A stretch of 64,000 nt of DNA from Tetradesmus obliquus (lineage: Eukaryota > Chlorophyta > Chlorophyceae > Sphaeropleales > Scenedesmaceae): assembly GCA_030272155.1 (NCBI GenBank), contig CP126200.1, positions 3,162,001 to 3,226,000 of the forward strand. Reading direction: 5' to 3'. Under the pieces are notes generated by a model that saw only the letters and a program-made list of their open reading frames with translations, made no database searches and was not told the origin of the DNA. Each line of letters begins with the position of its first letter. Position 1 is the stretch's first letter. Both the position numbers and the translations under genes were made by a program. Shown here one piece after another: positions 21,212 to 31,609 of the stretch.

Positions 21212-21983
21212 TAAGAGCCGCGCCCGCCGCGAAGGCGGGACTTCTGTGCTGGAGTGGCAGGCTGCGTAGCTGGCTGTGTCGCTATTACCATTGTGTTGTG
21301 GTGCTGCTGCTGCGGCAGTGACGCTAGTACTGCAAACTTGTTGACGTTGTGGCCAAAGACAGGGTTTGGCTCCTTGCGCTGCCGGCTGGGGTAGCGCCCT
21401 ACGGGTGGTGACGATGCTGCACCTGCTGCTGCTAGTGTTGCTGTCCTGGTCGACTTCGCCGCTGCTGCTGCTGCTGCAGCTGCTGCTGCAGCTGCTGTTG
21501 CAGCAGACTGCCGCGCCGTCCTACCCTTAGCCCCCTGGCCCCTGCCCTGAGCTGTGTTGCTGTCTGCTGCTGCCGTTGCTCCAGCCGCAGCTGTGCTCAT
21601 CCCTCCCCTACCATACTCAGCATCCTCGTATGAGGCTGCTGCAACAGCAGGGAAGTGCTGCTGCAGCCACTGCTGCACAAACAGTGCCTCTTCTGCTTTA
21701 GACACTAAGGCTGCACCATGCTGCATGTAGAACGCACGCAGCATATCTCCCTTCACCTGCTCAGTGAACTGGCCACTGTCCAGTTTGCCCTGCAGGGTAT
21801 CGCTGAGGGACTCCTCCATCTCCGTGTGGCATTGGCCTGGCCGGGCTATCTCTGCTGCTGCTGCTGCTGCGGCGGCGGCTGCTCCTGCTGGCGTGGCTGT
21901 GGCGGCAGCTGCATCCGGCTGTTGGGCAAACGGGTCCAGAGGGAATGCTGCATCCATGCAGGCAGCAGCAGTCTGCGCTGTGG

Positions 21984-22018
<35 letters not shown>

Positions 22019-22181
22019 ATTTGCAGCAGGTGTTGTTGCTGCTGCGGCAACGGCAGCTGTCGAGGTATGGCTGCTCCTGACTGCACATGCACGTCCTCCA
22101 TCTCTGCATCATCAACAGTCTGCTGCTGCTGTTGCAGCTGCTGGGGCGGTTGCTGCTGCTGCTGTTGCAGCTGCTGGGGCG

Positions 22182-22228
<47 letters not shown>

Positions 22229-22322
22229 GTTAACGCATGGGCCAGGGCAGCCGCGTCTTCCATAGCAACATCATCTGCATTGTGTTGCTGCTGCTGCTGC
22301 TCATGGTGCTGCTGCCGCTGCT

Positions 22323-22354
<32 letters not shown>

Positions 22355-23358
22355 TGCTGCTGTGCTGTCTCCAGCAGCAGTTCCTGCTGTAGTTCACGGC
22401 CCAGCTGCCGTATCTCCAGTTGTACCAGCTGCTCCTCTTCCCATCGCTGCGGCTGCTGCGCCGTGCGGCCGTCCACGAAGATGGTGGTAGGCAGCCCGGG
22501 CCTGCCGGGCACCTCAAAAGCGTCCGGCAGTTTGCGCAGGATGAGGTCCGCGTCCTCTGCAGCCACAAAGGCTACAATGCTGTCAGCGCACGGGACGCGC
22601 GCTGCTGCATTTCCAGTCTGCCGGCTGCACCCCAGCTGCTCGTGAACCACCCTCAGGTGGCGGTATCCTGCCGCTGCTAGCACCACACGTGTGAACCCTT
22701 TCCGTGCCTGGTGCAGCGGCGGGTTGGCGAAGACGATGCGTACTGCTTCATCCGGCTCTGCTGCTGCTGGTGACCAGCCCGCGCGGATACGGCGGTCCGC
22801 CACCTGTACACCGCCGTTCTTTATGCACTGCATTGCGGCTGCAACCGCAACGTTGGCAGGCTGCAGCAGCAGGTCCACATACCCGCTGCTGCCCTTCGCC
22901 TCCTCTGTGCTGCACATGCGGTGTGCCTGCGCGAGCTGCATGAAGGTGCTGCAGCCTGGACCGTCCTGCTGCTGGCCTCGCTGAGTTATTGCTGTCGTCA
23001 GCAGCCGGTACTGCGATGCATAGGCCTTGGCCATATGCTGCTGGTTACTTCCCTGGTACTGCTGCTGTGCCTCGCCCACATACAGACGCACGCTGAGCGC
23101 GTATAGGCCGCTGAGTGCTGGGGGGTTTGCTGTCAGCATGGGTTGTGCCTGCAGTTTGCTAAAGGATAGCAACCGGCTTGGTGAGAAGCACCAGTTGCCC
23201 CCCGGGCATCCGGGGCGTGCAGGCGCCGCCGGTACCCGCCTGTGCTGCTGGCATTGATGCAGCTGCTGCTGTCGCCTGTGAATACTGTGTGGCTGCTGCT
23301 GCCCCTGTCCCCACATGCTGTTGCTGTGAAGCATTCTACTCTCATGTACTGAAAACAT
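21211..23358 (-). CDS. LINE copy A ORF1 protein (715 aa)
   Basis: Open from MFSVHESRML to the TAA shared with the ORF2 start. It is Gln- and Ala-rich, with long CAG-encoded Q runs near residues 340-460 and Ala runs near 500 and 640. A more ordered block at about 150-330 (VRIVFANPPL, then FTRVVLAAAGYRHL, then DADLILRKLPDAFEV) is a plausible RNA-binding part. No CCHC knuckle is seen. It ends PPVGRYPSRQRKEPNPVFGH. ORF1 proteins of L1-type elements bind the element RNA. It is 12 residues longer than the copy B protein through differences in the Q runs. Confidence 0.8.
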
Positions 23359-23794
23359 CTAACCAGGAATGCTATACAGAGCCGGAGAGCGGTGCAGCAA
23401 GTGATTGCCTTCCCTGGTGCTGTTGCCGCTGCTGCTGCTGCTGCTGCTGCTGCTGTCACTGGCACGCCCAGCTCAGCTGCAGGCAAGCTCTCCAGCGCAG
23501 CTCACGAACGTAATTCGCCATGCAGAAACAGTAGGTCCAGCTGGTGAAGGGTCCTTGCTGCTCCAGCGTGCCACAGAGCTGTTACCGCAAGGGCAGAGCT
23601 GTCGAAAGACCGTATGCCCAGCTGCGGCTACTCCAGCGCCTCTATACCATTTCGATGTAACGGGTATAGCTTATATAGCTTATATTTTGCGATGAAACGC
23701 TTACCTACGGAATTCAGTATCAATCGAAACGGCCTTGTTGACTACGTGTGTGTGTTGCCTATTCAATCGATTCATTTGGTCACCATGCAGTGAG
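23359..23794 (-). other. 5' UTR of LINE copy A, extending beyond the copy B 5' end
   Basis: 23359-~23580 matches the copy B leader, including the (CAG)n tract. The remaining ~215 bp up to 23794 has no counterpart in copy B and holds an AT-rich ATATAAGCTATATAAGC stretch on the minus strand. It is either the true, longer 5' UTR/promoter of the element or filler DNA at the inversion joint. Confidence 0.5.
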
Positions 23795-25093
23795 AGCTTG
23801 CTGCAGTTCACGCCAAAGGTGGCAACATGCAGGCTGCTGCAGGAGCAATGCAGTCGGCAGTGCAAAGAGGGATGGGTATCAGGTGTCGGCATGCGCCCGC
23901 GCCTTTGGCGCAACCGCCTGGGTGCTGAGGCGCCACAGGACGGCTTGCAGGAGATGGAGGCAGCTCAGAAACGGTCCTTCCAGCAAATGCAGCAAAATAG
24001 CGAGGCGCCTGGCAATCGTAGCAGCAGCAGCAGTGGCAGCCAGCGGTTTAGCGACGCAGCTATGATGGCGGCTTACCATGCGTCCTGGATGGATCCGTCC
24101 AGGGAGCGGGAGCTGCCAAGACAGCGCGCGGCAACAGCAGCAGCAGTAGTCACGGCTCAACGGCAGCAACAGGAGCAGCAACAACAGCGCATCAGCTGCC
24201 CAGCACACAATGATCTACTGGACCCGATCACTCACTCCATGGGTGCTGCCAATGCCAGGCAGCACCGCTGGGTGGCGAGTTATCAGCGGCTAAAAGACAC
24301 CCAGCTGCCGAGGCGGCTGCGAGTGTTTGGCTGGCGGCTTCTGCATGCAGGAGTGAAGGTAGGCGCACGGCGCATGCTGGCATCCAGCAGGCACGCGCCG
24401 GCTCACTTTACCTGCCCAGCACAGCAGTGCCAGCAGCCGCAGCAACTGGAGACCCTCACCCACTTGTTAGTGGAGTGCCCTGTAGCTGCAGCAGCGTGGC
24501 AGTGGTACGCGCAAAAGGTGTGGCAGCGTGTGCAGCCCGGAGCAGTGGTCCCTGTTAATAACAGCCGTCTGCTGCTGCTGGATGACTTCAGTGTGTGGGC
24601 GCCGCCAGCAGGACAGCAGCAGATGTGGACGCAGCTGCGTCTGCTGCTGCTGGAGTCCATTTGGGTGGTGCGCTGCAGCAGCATCAGGGCTGGCGTGACT
24701 GTGGCTAGTGCAGATGGCAGCGATGGCAGCGGCAGCCGCAATGCAGGCAGCAATTCTCAATCTCAGAGCCACGGCATCAGCGATGCAGAGGACAGCAGCA
24801 GCAACAGCAGCAGCATGGGCAGTCAACGGGGTACAACTGGCGAGCCGGGCAGCTCATCATACGCTGCTAAGGCTGTGGCGTGTAGGTTTCTGGCAGAGCT
24901 GCGGCAGCAAATTCAGAGGGAGTGGGATAGGGTGGAAGTAGATGTTAGGATAGGTTGTGGGATACCGTTTGCATGGCTGCAGGGAAGGTCGCCTGAGATC
25001 AAACTTGTTGACTTTGAGCAGAAGTGGGGAGCACTGTATAGGATGGGCGCAAATGGGCGCGTCAAGGTTCGGGCCAGCGCGGCGGGCATGTGA
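23795..25093 (+). pseudogene. LINE copy A ORF2 C-terminal fragment (zinc-knuckle part)
   Basis: Homology to copy B ORF2 starts at AGCTTGCTGCAGTTCACG (LLQFTPKV) and runs to the same TGA, ending KVRASAAGM. It has the zf-RVT-like region RRLRVFGWRLLHAGVKVGAR, CPAQQC and ETLTHLLVECP. The open frame extends upstream to an ATG at 23735 only through non-homologous sequence, so that start is accidental. Confidence 0.8.
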
Positions 25094-25475
25094 GGGATGG
25101 ATTGGGCACGGGTCTACGAGGCGTGGTGGTCTGTCTTGACGGTTCGGGCAGGGTGTACAATGCATTCGTTGGAGTAGTGGCCGTCGTTCCTCGTTGTGAT
25201 GTGTTGCAAAATAGTATGGCAAAGGCTAAGTTGATGGCCGGGATACGTTATGTATGCATGTGAGTGGGTAGCAGAGTACGTTATGTATGCGTGCGTGTGG
25301 GTAGCAGAGTACGAGGATGTGTGCAGCATGTGTGGATAAGTTTGTGTGTGTGTGGCTTTGTGTGCCTGAGGTGGTGTCATTTCCTACAGGATGCCACATA
25401 TCTCATAGGGGTGTGTTCGGTCAGTAGCAGGATGTGCTTTGCATGAAGTGGAGAGTCCATGAATAGTCAGGTGGG

Positions 25476-25512
25476 GATTGTCTGTGTCGACAATCCGTCA
25501 CCTATTAATAGG
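25476..25512 (+). other. 3' UTR hairpin and palindrome of LINE copy A
   Basis: GATTGTC (25476-25482) pairs with GACAATC (25489-25495) across a 6-nt loop. It is followed by the 12-bp palindrome CCTATTAATAGG (25501-25512). Both are kept in copy B (60366-60402). Confidence 0.7.
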
Positions 25513-25761
25513 CGTCTTGTGTAGGTGTCGTAATGCTGCCTGTAAAGTGCAGCTTTTAGAGGTGTGCAAGTCACCATGCAGCGATAGATAACAGTTACAC
25601 TATGCTGACAGTTTTTGTTTCAAGGGCCAGTCACGGTCTGTCACACATCACAGGACGTCATTGCGCGACTGTGAGCTTAGTGGAGTCTGGGCACTCGGTC
25701 AGGTCCTGGATGCCTTTCGGGGCTGCTCCGCAAGGGGCTGTCTGCATGATCGTGTGACAGC

Positions 25762-25780
25762 GTCTCTTGGTACAAGAGAC
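25762..25780 (+). other. 3' UTR terminal hairpin of LINE copy A
   Basis: GTCTCTTG and CAAGAGAC form a perfect 8-bp stem around GTA, ~100 nt before the poly(A). Copy B has the same at 60652-60670. Some array copies carry GTGAAAGAGAC instead, which breaks pairing. It is a candidate RT-recognition structure. Confidence 0.65.
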
Positions 25781-25865
25781 CTGTGGAGTGAGTGCGGAAC
25801 AGGTTGCCTCATTCTCTCAATGGATCTTTTTATGGAGCAAGTGCACAGTTATTTAGGTCCGCCCT

Positions 25866-25881
25866 TGTAACGTTCTTGCTT

Positions 25882-25913
<32 letters not shown>
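25866..25913 (+). terminator. LINE polyadenylation signal and poly(A) tract
   Basis: TGTAA (25866-25870), then 12 nt (CGTTCTTGCTTC), then 31 A (25883-25913). TGTAA at this distance is the usual chlorophyte polyadenylation signal. The same 3' end recurs in all truncated copies. Confidence 0.85.
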
Positions 25914-25915
<2 letters not shown>

Positions 25916-26230
25916 GTGACTGGCCCTTGAAACAAAATTTGTCCATGACGTAACTGTCAGCTATCACTGCATGGTGACTTGTACACCTCTACAAGCTGCA
26001 CTTTACAGGCAGCATTACGACACCTACACAAGACGCCTATTAATAGGTGACGGATTGTCGACACAGACAATCCCCACCTGACTATTCATAGACTCTCCAC
26101 TTCATGCAAAGCACATCCTGCTACTGACCGAACACACCCCTATGAGATATGTGGCATTCTGTAGGAAATGACACCACCTCAGGCACACAAAGCCACACAC
26201 ACACAAACTTATCCACACATGCTGCACACA
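25914..26230 (-). mobile_element. Inverted LINE 3' UTR fragment
   Basis: Reverse complement of the 3' UTR interior (counterpart of about 25305-25640), without its own poly(T) end. It is joined on the left to copy A's poly(A) and on the right to satellite. Confidence 0.75.
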
Positions 26231-26436
26231 TCCCGGACGTTCCATGACCAAGCATGTTAGGCCCTCACATGCCTAGGACTGACATACGAAAATAAGCGCA
26301 GCGGCCTTCGATGCGCCCCGACGGTTGAATTTTCGCTCCGGGCCGCCTCGTGGCCCATTCTGGAAATGTGCTAGGTGTGCTTCCTGAAAGTTCATTCATT
26401 GTTATATCTCTTTGTAAAATGTTGATGTGTCAAATT
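26231..26436 (+). repeat. Satellite monomer, partial
   Basis: Runs from CCCGGACGTTCCATG to TGTTGATGTGTCAAAT of the ~311-bp satellite, then is broken by a poly(T) LINE insertion. Confidence 0.85.
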
Positions 26437-28205
26437 TTTTTTTTTTTTTAAGCAAGAAGGTTTTTTTTTTTTTTTTTGAAGCAAGAACGTCACAAGGGCT
26501 TACCTAAATAACTGTGCACTTGCTCCATAAAAAGATCCATTGAGAGAGTGAGGCAACCTGTTCCGCACTCACCCCACAGGTCTCTTGTACCAAGAGACGC
26601 TGTCAGCTCTTGTAACGTTCTTGCTTCAAAAAAAAAAAAAGTTAGGTCAGCCCTTGTAACGTTCTTGCTTCAAAAAAAAAAAAACAAAAAAAAAGAGACG
26701 CTGTCACACGATCATGCAGACAGCCCCGTGCGGAGCAGCCCCGAAAGGCATCCAGGACCTGACCGAGTGCCCAGACTCCACTAAAATCACAGTCGCGCAA
26801 TGACGTCCTGTGATGTGTGACAGACCGTGATTGGCCCTTGCAACAAAATCTGTCCTTGGCGTCACTGTCAGCTATCACTGCATGGTGACTTGCACACCTC
26901 TAAAAGCTGCACTTTACAGGCAGCATTACGACACCTACACAAGACGCCTATTAATAGGTGACGGATTGTCGACACAGACAATCCCCACCTGACTATTCAT
27001 AGACTCTCCACTTCATGCAAAGCACATCCTGCTACTGACCGATCATACACCTATGAGATATGTGGCATTCTGTAGGAAATGACACCAACTCAGGCACACA
27101 AAGCCACACACACAAACTTATCCACACATGCCTGCACACATCTTCGTACTCTGCTACCCACACGCAAGCAAGAACGTTACAAGGGCAAAGATCCATTGTG
27201 AGATGTCACACGATCATGCAGACAGCCCCGTGCGGAGCAGCCCCGAAAGGCATCCAGGACCTGACCGAGTGCCCAGACTCCACTAAAATCACAGTCGCGC
27301 AATGACGTCCTGTGATGTGTGACAGACCGTGATTGGCCCTTGAAACAAAATCTGTCCATGGCGTAACTGTCAGCTATTTTTTTTTTTTTTTTTTTTGAAG
27401 CAAGAACGTTACAAGGGCGGACCTAAATAACTGTGCACTTGCTCCATAAAAAGATCCATTGAGAGAATGAGGCAACCTGTTCCGCACTCACTCCACAGGT
27501 CTCTTGTACCAAGAGACGCTGTCACACGATCATGCAGACAGCCCCTTGCGGAGCAGCCCCGAAAGGCATCCAGGACCTGACCGAGTGCCCAGACTCCACT
27601 AAGCTCACTGTCAGCTATCACTGCATGGTGACTTGTACACCTCTAAAAGCTGCGCTTTTTTTTTTTTTTTTTTTTTTTGTGAAGCAAGAACGTTACAAGG
27701 GCTGACCTAAATAACTAAAAGCTGCACTTTTAGCGTTCTTGCTTAAAAAAAAAAAGCTGCACTTTACAGGCAGCATTACGACACCTACACAAGACGCCTA
27801 TTAATTTTTTTTTTTTGAAGCAAGAACGTTACAAGGGCTGACCTAAGACGCCTATTTATAGGTGACGGATTGTCGACACAGACAATCGACTGTGATTTTA
27901 GTGGAGTCTGGGCACTCGGTCAGGTCCTGGATGCCTTTCGGGGCTGCTCCGCACGGGGCTGTCTGCATGATCGTGTGACAGCGTCTCTTGGTACAAGAGA
28001 CCTGTGGGGTGAGTGCGGAACAGGTTGCCTCACTCTCTCAACGGATCTTTTTATGGAGCAAGTGCACAGTTATTTAGGTCAGCCCTTGTAACGTTCTTGC
28101 TTCAAAAAAAAAAAACAAAAAAAAAACGTTCTTGCTTCAAAAAAAAAAAAAAATGCAGGCAGCCCCGTGCGGAGCAGCCCCGAAAGGCATCCAGGACCTG
28201 ACCGA
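26437..28205. mobile_element. Nest of 5'-truncated LINE tails, both orientations
   Basis: Minus copies begin with poly(T)-GAAGCAAGAACG and plus copies end CGTTCTTGCTTC-poly(A). Two very short plus tails (26607-26640 and 26641-26693) sit inside a minus tail and are bounded by a GAGACGCTGTCA duplication (about 26592-26604 and 26694-26705). The stretch 27060-27410 reappears almost unchanged at 29178-29520. Confidence 0.8.
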
Positions 28206-28318
28206 GTGCCCGTACGAATGTCCTGGGGGCAGGATGCGGGTTGGCACGGGTGTCTGTGAACCGCCACTGGAAACTCACTGGCCGGCTAAAATTCCTACTG
28301 GGAGATTTTATCCCGGAC
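28206..28318 (+). repeat. Satellite fragment
   Basis: From CGTACGAATGTCCTGGGGGC to CCCGGACG, between a minus LINE fragment and a new poly(T) junction (T18 then CCGAAGCAAG). Confidence 0.8.
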
Positions 28319-30468
28319 GTTTTTTTTTTTTTTTTTTCCGAAGCAAGAACGTTACAAGGGCTGACCTAAATAACTGTGCACTTGCTCGATAAAAAGATCC
28401 ATTGAGAGAGTGAGGCAACCTGTTCCGCACTCACCCCACAGGTCTCTTGTACCAAGAGACGCTGTCACACGATTTTTTTTTTTTTTTTTTTTTTTTTTTT
28501 GAAGCAAGAACGTTACAAGGGCTGACCTAAATAACTGTGCACTTGCTCCATAAAAAGATCCATTGAGAGAGTGAGGCAACCTGTTCCGCACTCACTCCAC
28601 AGGTCTCTTGTACCAAGAGACGCTGTCACACGATCATGCAGACAGCCCCGTGCGGAGCAGCCCCGAAAGGCATCCAGGACCTGACCGAGTGCCCAGACTC
28701 CACTAAAATCACAGTCGCGCAATGACGTCCTGTGATGTGTGACAGACCGTGATTGGCCCTTGCAACAAAATCTGTCCTTGGCGTCACTGTCAGCTATCAC
28801 TGCATGGTGACTTGCACACCTCTAAAAGCTGCACTTTACAGGCAGCATTACGACACCTACACAAGACGCCTATTAATAGGTGACGGATTGTCGACACAGA
28901 CAATCCCCACCTGACTATTCATAGACTCTCCTTTTTTTTTTTTTTTTTTTTGGTTGAAGCAAGAACGTTACAAGGGCGGACCTAAATAACCGTGCACTTG
29001 CTCCATAAAAAGATCCATTGAGAGAATGAGGCAACCTGTTCCGCACTCACTCCACAGGTCTCTTGTACCAAGAGACGCTGTCACACGATCATGCAGACAG
29101 CCCCTTGCGGAGCAGCCCCGACTCTCCACTTCATGCAAAGCACATCCTGCTACTGACCGATCATACACCTATGAGATATGTGGCATTCTGTAGGAAATGA
29201 CACCAACTCAGGCACACAAAGCCACACACACAAACTTATCCACACATGCCTGCACACATCTTCGTACTCTGCTACCCACACGCAAGCAAGAACGTTACAA
29301 GGGCAAAGATCCATTGTGAGATGTCACACGATCATGCAGACAGCCCCGTGCGGAGCAGCCCCGAAAGGCATCCAGGACCTGACCGAGTGCCCAGACTCCA
29401 CTAAAATCACAGTCGCGCAATGACGTCCTGTGATGTGTGACAGACCGTGATTGGCCCTTGAAACAAAATCTGTCCATGGCGTAACTGTCAGCTAATTTTT
29501 TTTTTTTTTTTTTTTTGAAGCAAGAACGTTACAAGGGCGGACCTAAATAACTGTGCACTTGCTCCATAAAAAGATCCATTGAGAGAATGAGGCAACCTGT
29601 TCCGCACTCACTCCACAGGTCTCTTGAACCAAGAGACGCTGTCACACGATTTTTTTTTTTTTTTTTTTTTTGAAGCAAGAACGTTACAAGGGCGGACCTA
29701 AATAACTGTGCACTTGCTCCATAAAAAGATCCATTGAGAGAATGAGGCAACCTGTTCCGCACTCACTCCACAGGTCTCTTGTACCAAGAGACGCTGTCAC
29801 ACGATCATGCAGACAGCCCCTTGCGGAGCAGCCCCGAAAGGCATCCAGGACCTGACCGAGTGCCCAGACTCCACTAAAATCACAGTCGCGCAATGACGTC
29901 CTGTGATGTGTGACAGACCGTGACTGGCCCTTGAAACAAAAATTTGTCCATGACGTAACTGTCAGCTATCACTGCATGGTGACTTGTACACCTCTAAAAG
30001 CTGCATCCGTCACATATTAATAGGCGCATCCGTCACATATTAATAGGCGTCTTGTGTAGATGTCGTAATGCTGCCGGTAAAGTGCAGCTTGTAGAGGTTT
30101 ACAAGTCACCATGCAGTGATAGCTGACAGTTACGCCATGGACAGATTTTGTTTCAAGGGCCAGTCACGGTCTGTCGCACATCACAGGACGTCATTGCGCG
30201 ACTGTGATTTTAGTGGAGTCTGGGCACTCGGTCAGGTCCTGGATGCCCTTCGGGGCTGCTCCGCAAGGGGCTGTCTGCATGATCGTGTGACAGCGTCTCT
30301 TGGTACAAGAGACCTGTGGAGTGAGTGAGGAACAGGTTGCCTCACTCTCTCAATGGATTTTTTTTTTTTTTTTTTCAATGGATCTTTTTATGGAGCAAGT
30401 GCACAGTTATTTAGGTCAGCCCTTGTAACGTTCTTGCTTCAAAAAAAAAAAAAAAAAAAAAAGCTGCA
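28319..30468. mobile_element. Nest of truncated LINE tails, left-edge type
   Basis: At least six tails, mostly minus (poly(T) starts near 28319, 28475, 28932, 29495 and 29651), then a longer plus-oriented 3' UTR piece (30030-30450). It contains a local duplication of a CATCCGTCACATATTAATAG unit at about 30004-30048. Confidence 0.78.
30351..30383 (-). mobile_element. Poly(T)-only insertion with 8-bp target-site duplication
   Basis: CAATGGAT (30351-30358), ~17 T, CAATGGAT (30376-30383), inside a plus LINE tail. No LINE body is left between the duplicated sites, so only the tail was copied. The same insertion is seen near 33561, 36300, 38198, 40096 and 45574 through later duplication of the unit. 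Confidence 0.75.
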
Positions 30469-31572
30469 TCCCGGACGTTCCATGCCCAAGCATGTTAGGC
30501 CCTCACATGCCTAGGACTGACATACGAAAATAAGCGCAGTGGCCTTCGATGCGCCTCGACGGTTGAATTTTCGCTCCGGGCCGCCTCGTGGCCCATTCTG
30601 GAAATGTGCTCGGTGTGCTTCCTGAAAGTTCATTCATTGTTATATCTCTTTGTAAAATGTTGATGTATCAAATTTGAAGCCGTACGAATGTCCTGGGGGC
30701 AGGATGCGGGTTGGCACGGGTGTCTGTGAACCGCCACTGGAAACTCACTGCCCGGCTAAAATTCCTACTGGACGATTTTATCCCGGACGTTCCATGCCCA
30801 AGCATGTTAGGCCCTTACATGCCTAGGACTGACATACGAAAATAAGCGCAGCGGCCTTCGATGCACCCCGACGGTTGAATTTCGCTCCGGCCCGCCTCGT
30901 GGCCCATTCTGGAAATGTGCTCGGTGTGCTTCCTGAAAGTTCATTCATTGTTATATCTCTTTGTAAAATGTTGATGTATCAAATTTGAAGCCGTACGAAT
31001 GTCCTGGGGACAGGATGCGGGTTGGCACGGGTGTCTGTGAACCGCCACTGGAAACTCACTGGCCGGCTAAAATTCCTACTGGGAGATTTTTTTTTTTCCG
31101 GGCCGCCTCGTGGCCCATTCTGGATGTGCTCGGTGTGCTTCCTTTTTTTTTTTTTTTTTTTTTTTGAAGCAAGAACGTTACAAGGGCTGACCTGAAGGGC
31201 TGGTGTGCTTCCTGAAAGTTCATTCATTTTTATATCTCTTTGTAAAATGTTGATGTATCAAATTTGAGTGAGTGCGGAACAGGTTGCCTCACTCTCTCAA
31301 TGGATCTTTTTATGGAGCAAGTGCACAGTTATTTAGGTCAGCCCTTGTAACGTTCTTGCTTCAAAAAAAAAAAAAATGGATCTTTTTATGGAGCAAGTGC
31401 ACAGTTATTTAGGTCAGCCCTTGTAACCTTCTTGCTTCAAAAAAAAAATAATCAAATTTGAAGCCGTACGAATGTCCTGGGGGCAGGATGCGGGTTGGCA
31501 CGGGTGTCTGTGAACCGCCACTGGAAACTCACTGGCCGGCTAAAATTCCTACTGGGCGATTTTATCCCGGAC

Positions 31573-31573
<1 letters not shown>
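30469..31573 (+). repeat. Satellite cluster, ~3 monomers with insertions
   Basis: The GAAGCCGTACG marker lies at 30676 and 30987 (311 bp apart) and again near 31458. It is broken by a minus mini-tail at about 31144-31190 flanked by GGTGTGCTTCCT duplications, and by two plus tails (31267-31450) flanked by TCAAATTTGA duplications. Confidence 0.88.

Positions 31574-31609
<36 letters not shown>

Larger units (their letters stand above)
25094..25882 (+). other. 3' UTR of LINE copy A
   Basis: 789 nt from the ORF2 stop to the poly(A). Every truncated copy in the array is derived from this region or its last part. It holds two perfect hairpins and a palindrome. Confidence 0.85.
17986..25913. mobile_element. 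LINE copy A (L1-type non-LTR retrotransposon) with 5' inversion
   Basis: Two collinear pieces of one element lie head to head. 17986-~23794 is the 5' part on the minus strand (5' UTR, ORF1, and ORF2 through the RT domain). 23795-25913 is the 3' part on the plus strand (ORF2 C-terminus, 3' UTR, A31). Compared with copy B, the pieces end at B positions ~57844 and 58685, so ~840 bp, including the polyQ linker of ORF2, is missing at the breakpoint. A further 37 bp is deleted next to 18005. This is the shape left by twin priming. No matching target-site duplication is found, because other insertions adjoin the right end. Confidence 0.82.

Noticed and set aside
23735..23795. ATG at 23735 as the start of an independent protein
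   Set aside because: The sequence before 23795 is not homologous to ORF2; the frame is open by chance at the inversion joint.
18005..25093. LINE copy A as two independent insertions in opposite orientation
   Set aside because: The minus part lacks any 3' end or poly(A), and the two parts are complementary segments of one element; kept only as a fallback explanation.
25240..25360. GT-rich stretch as telomere-like repeat
   Set aside because: Only irregular TGTGTG and GTAGCAGAGTACG repeats within the LINE 3' UTR; no TTTAGGG-type array.
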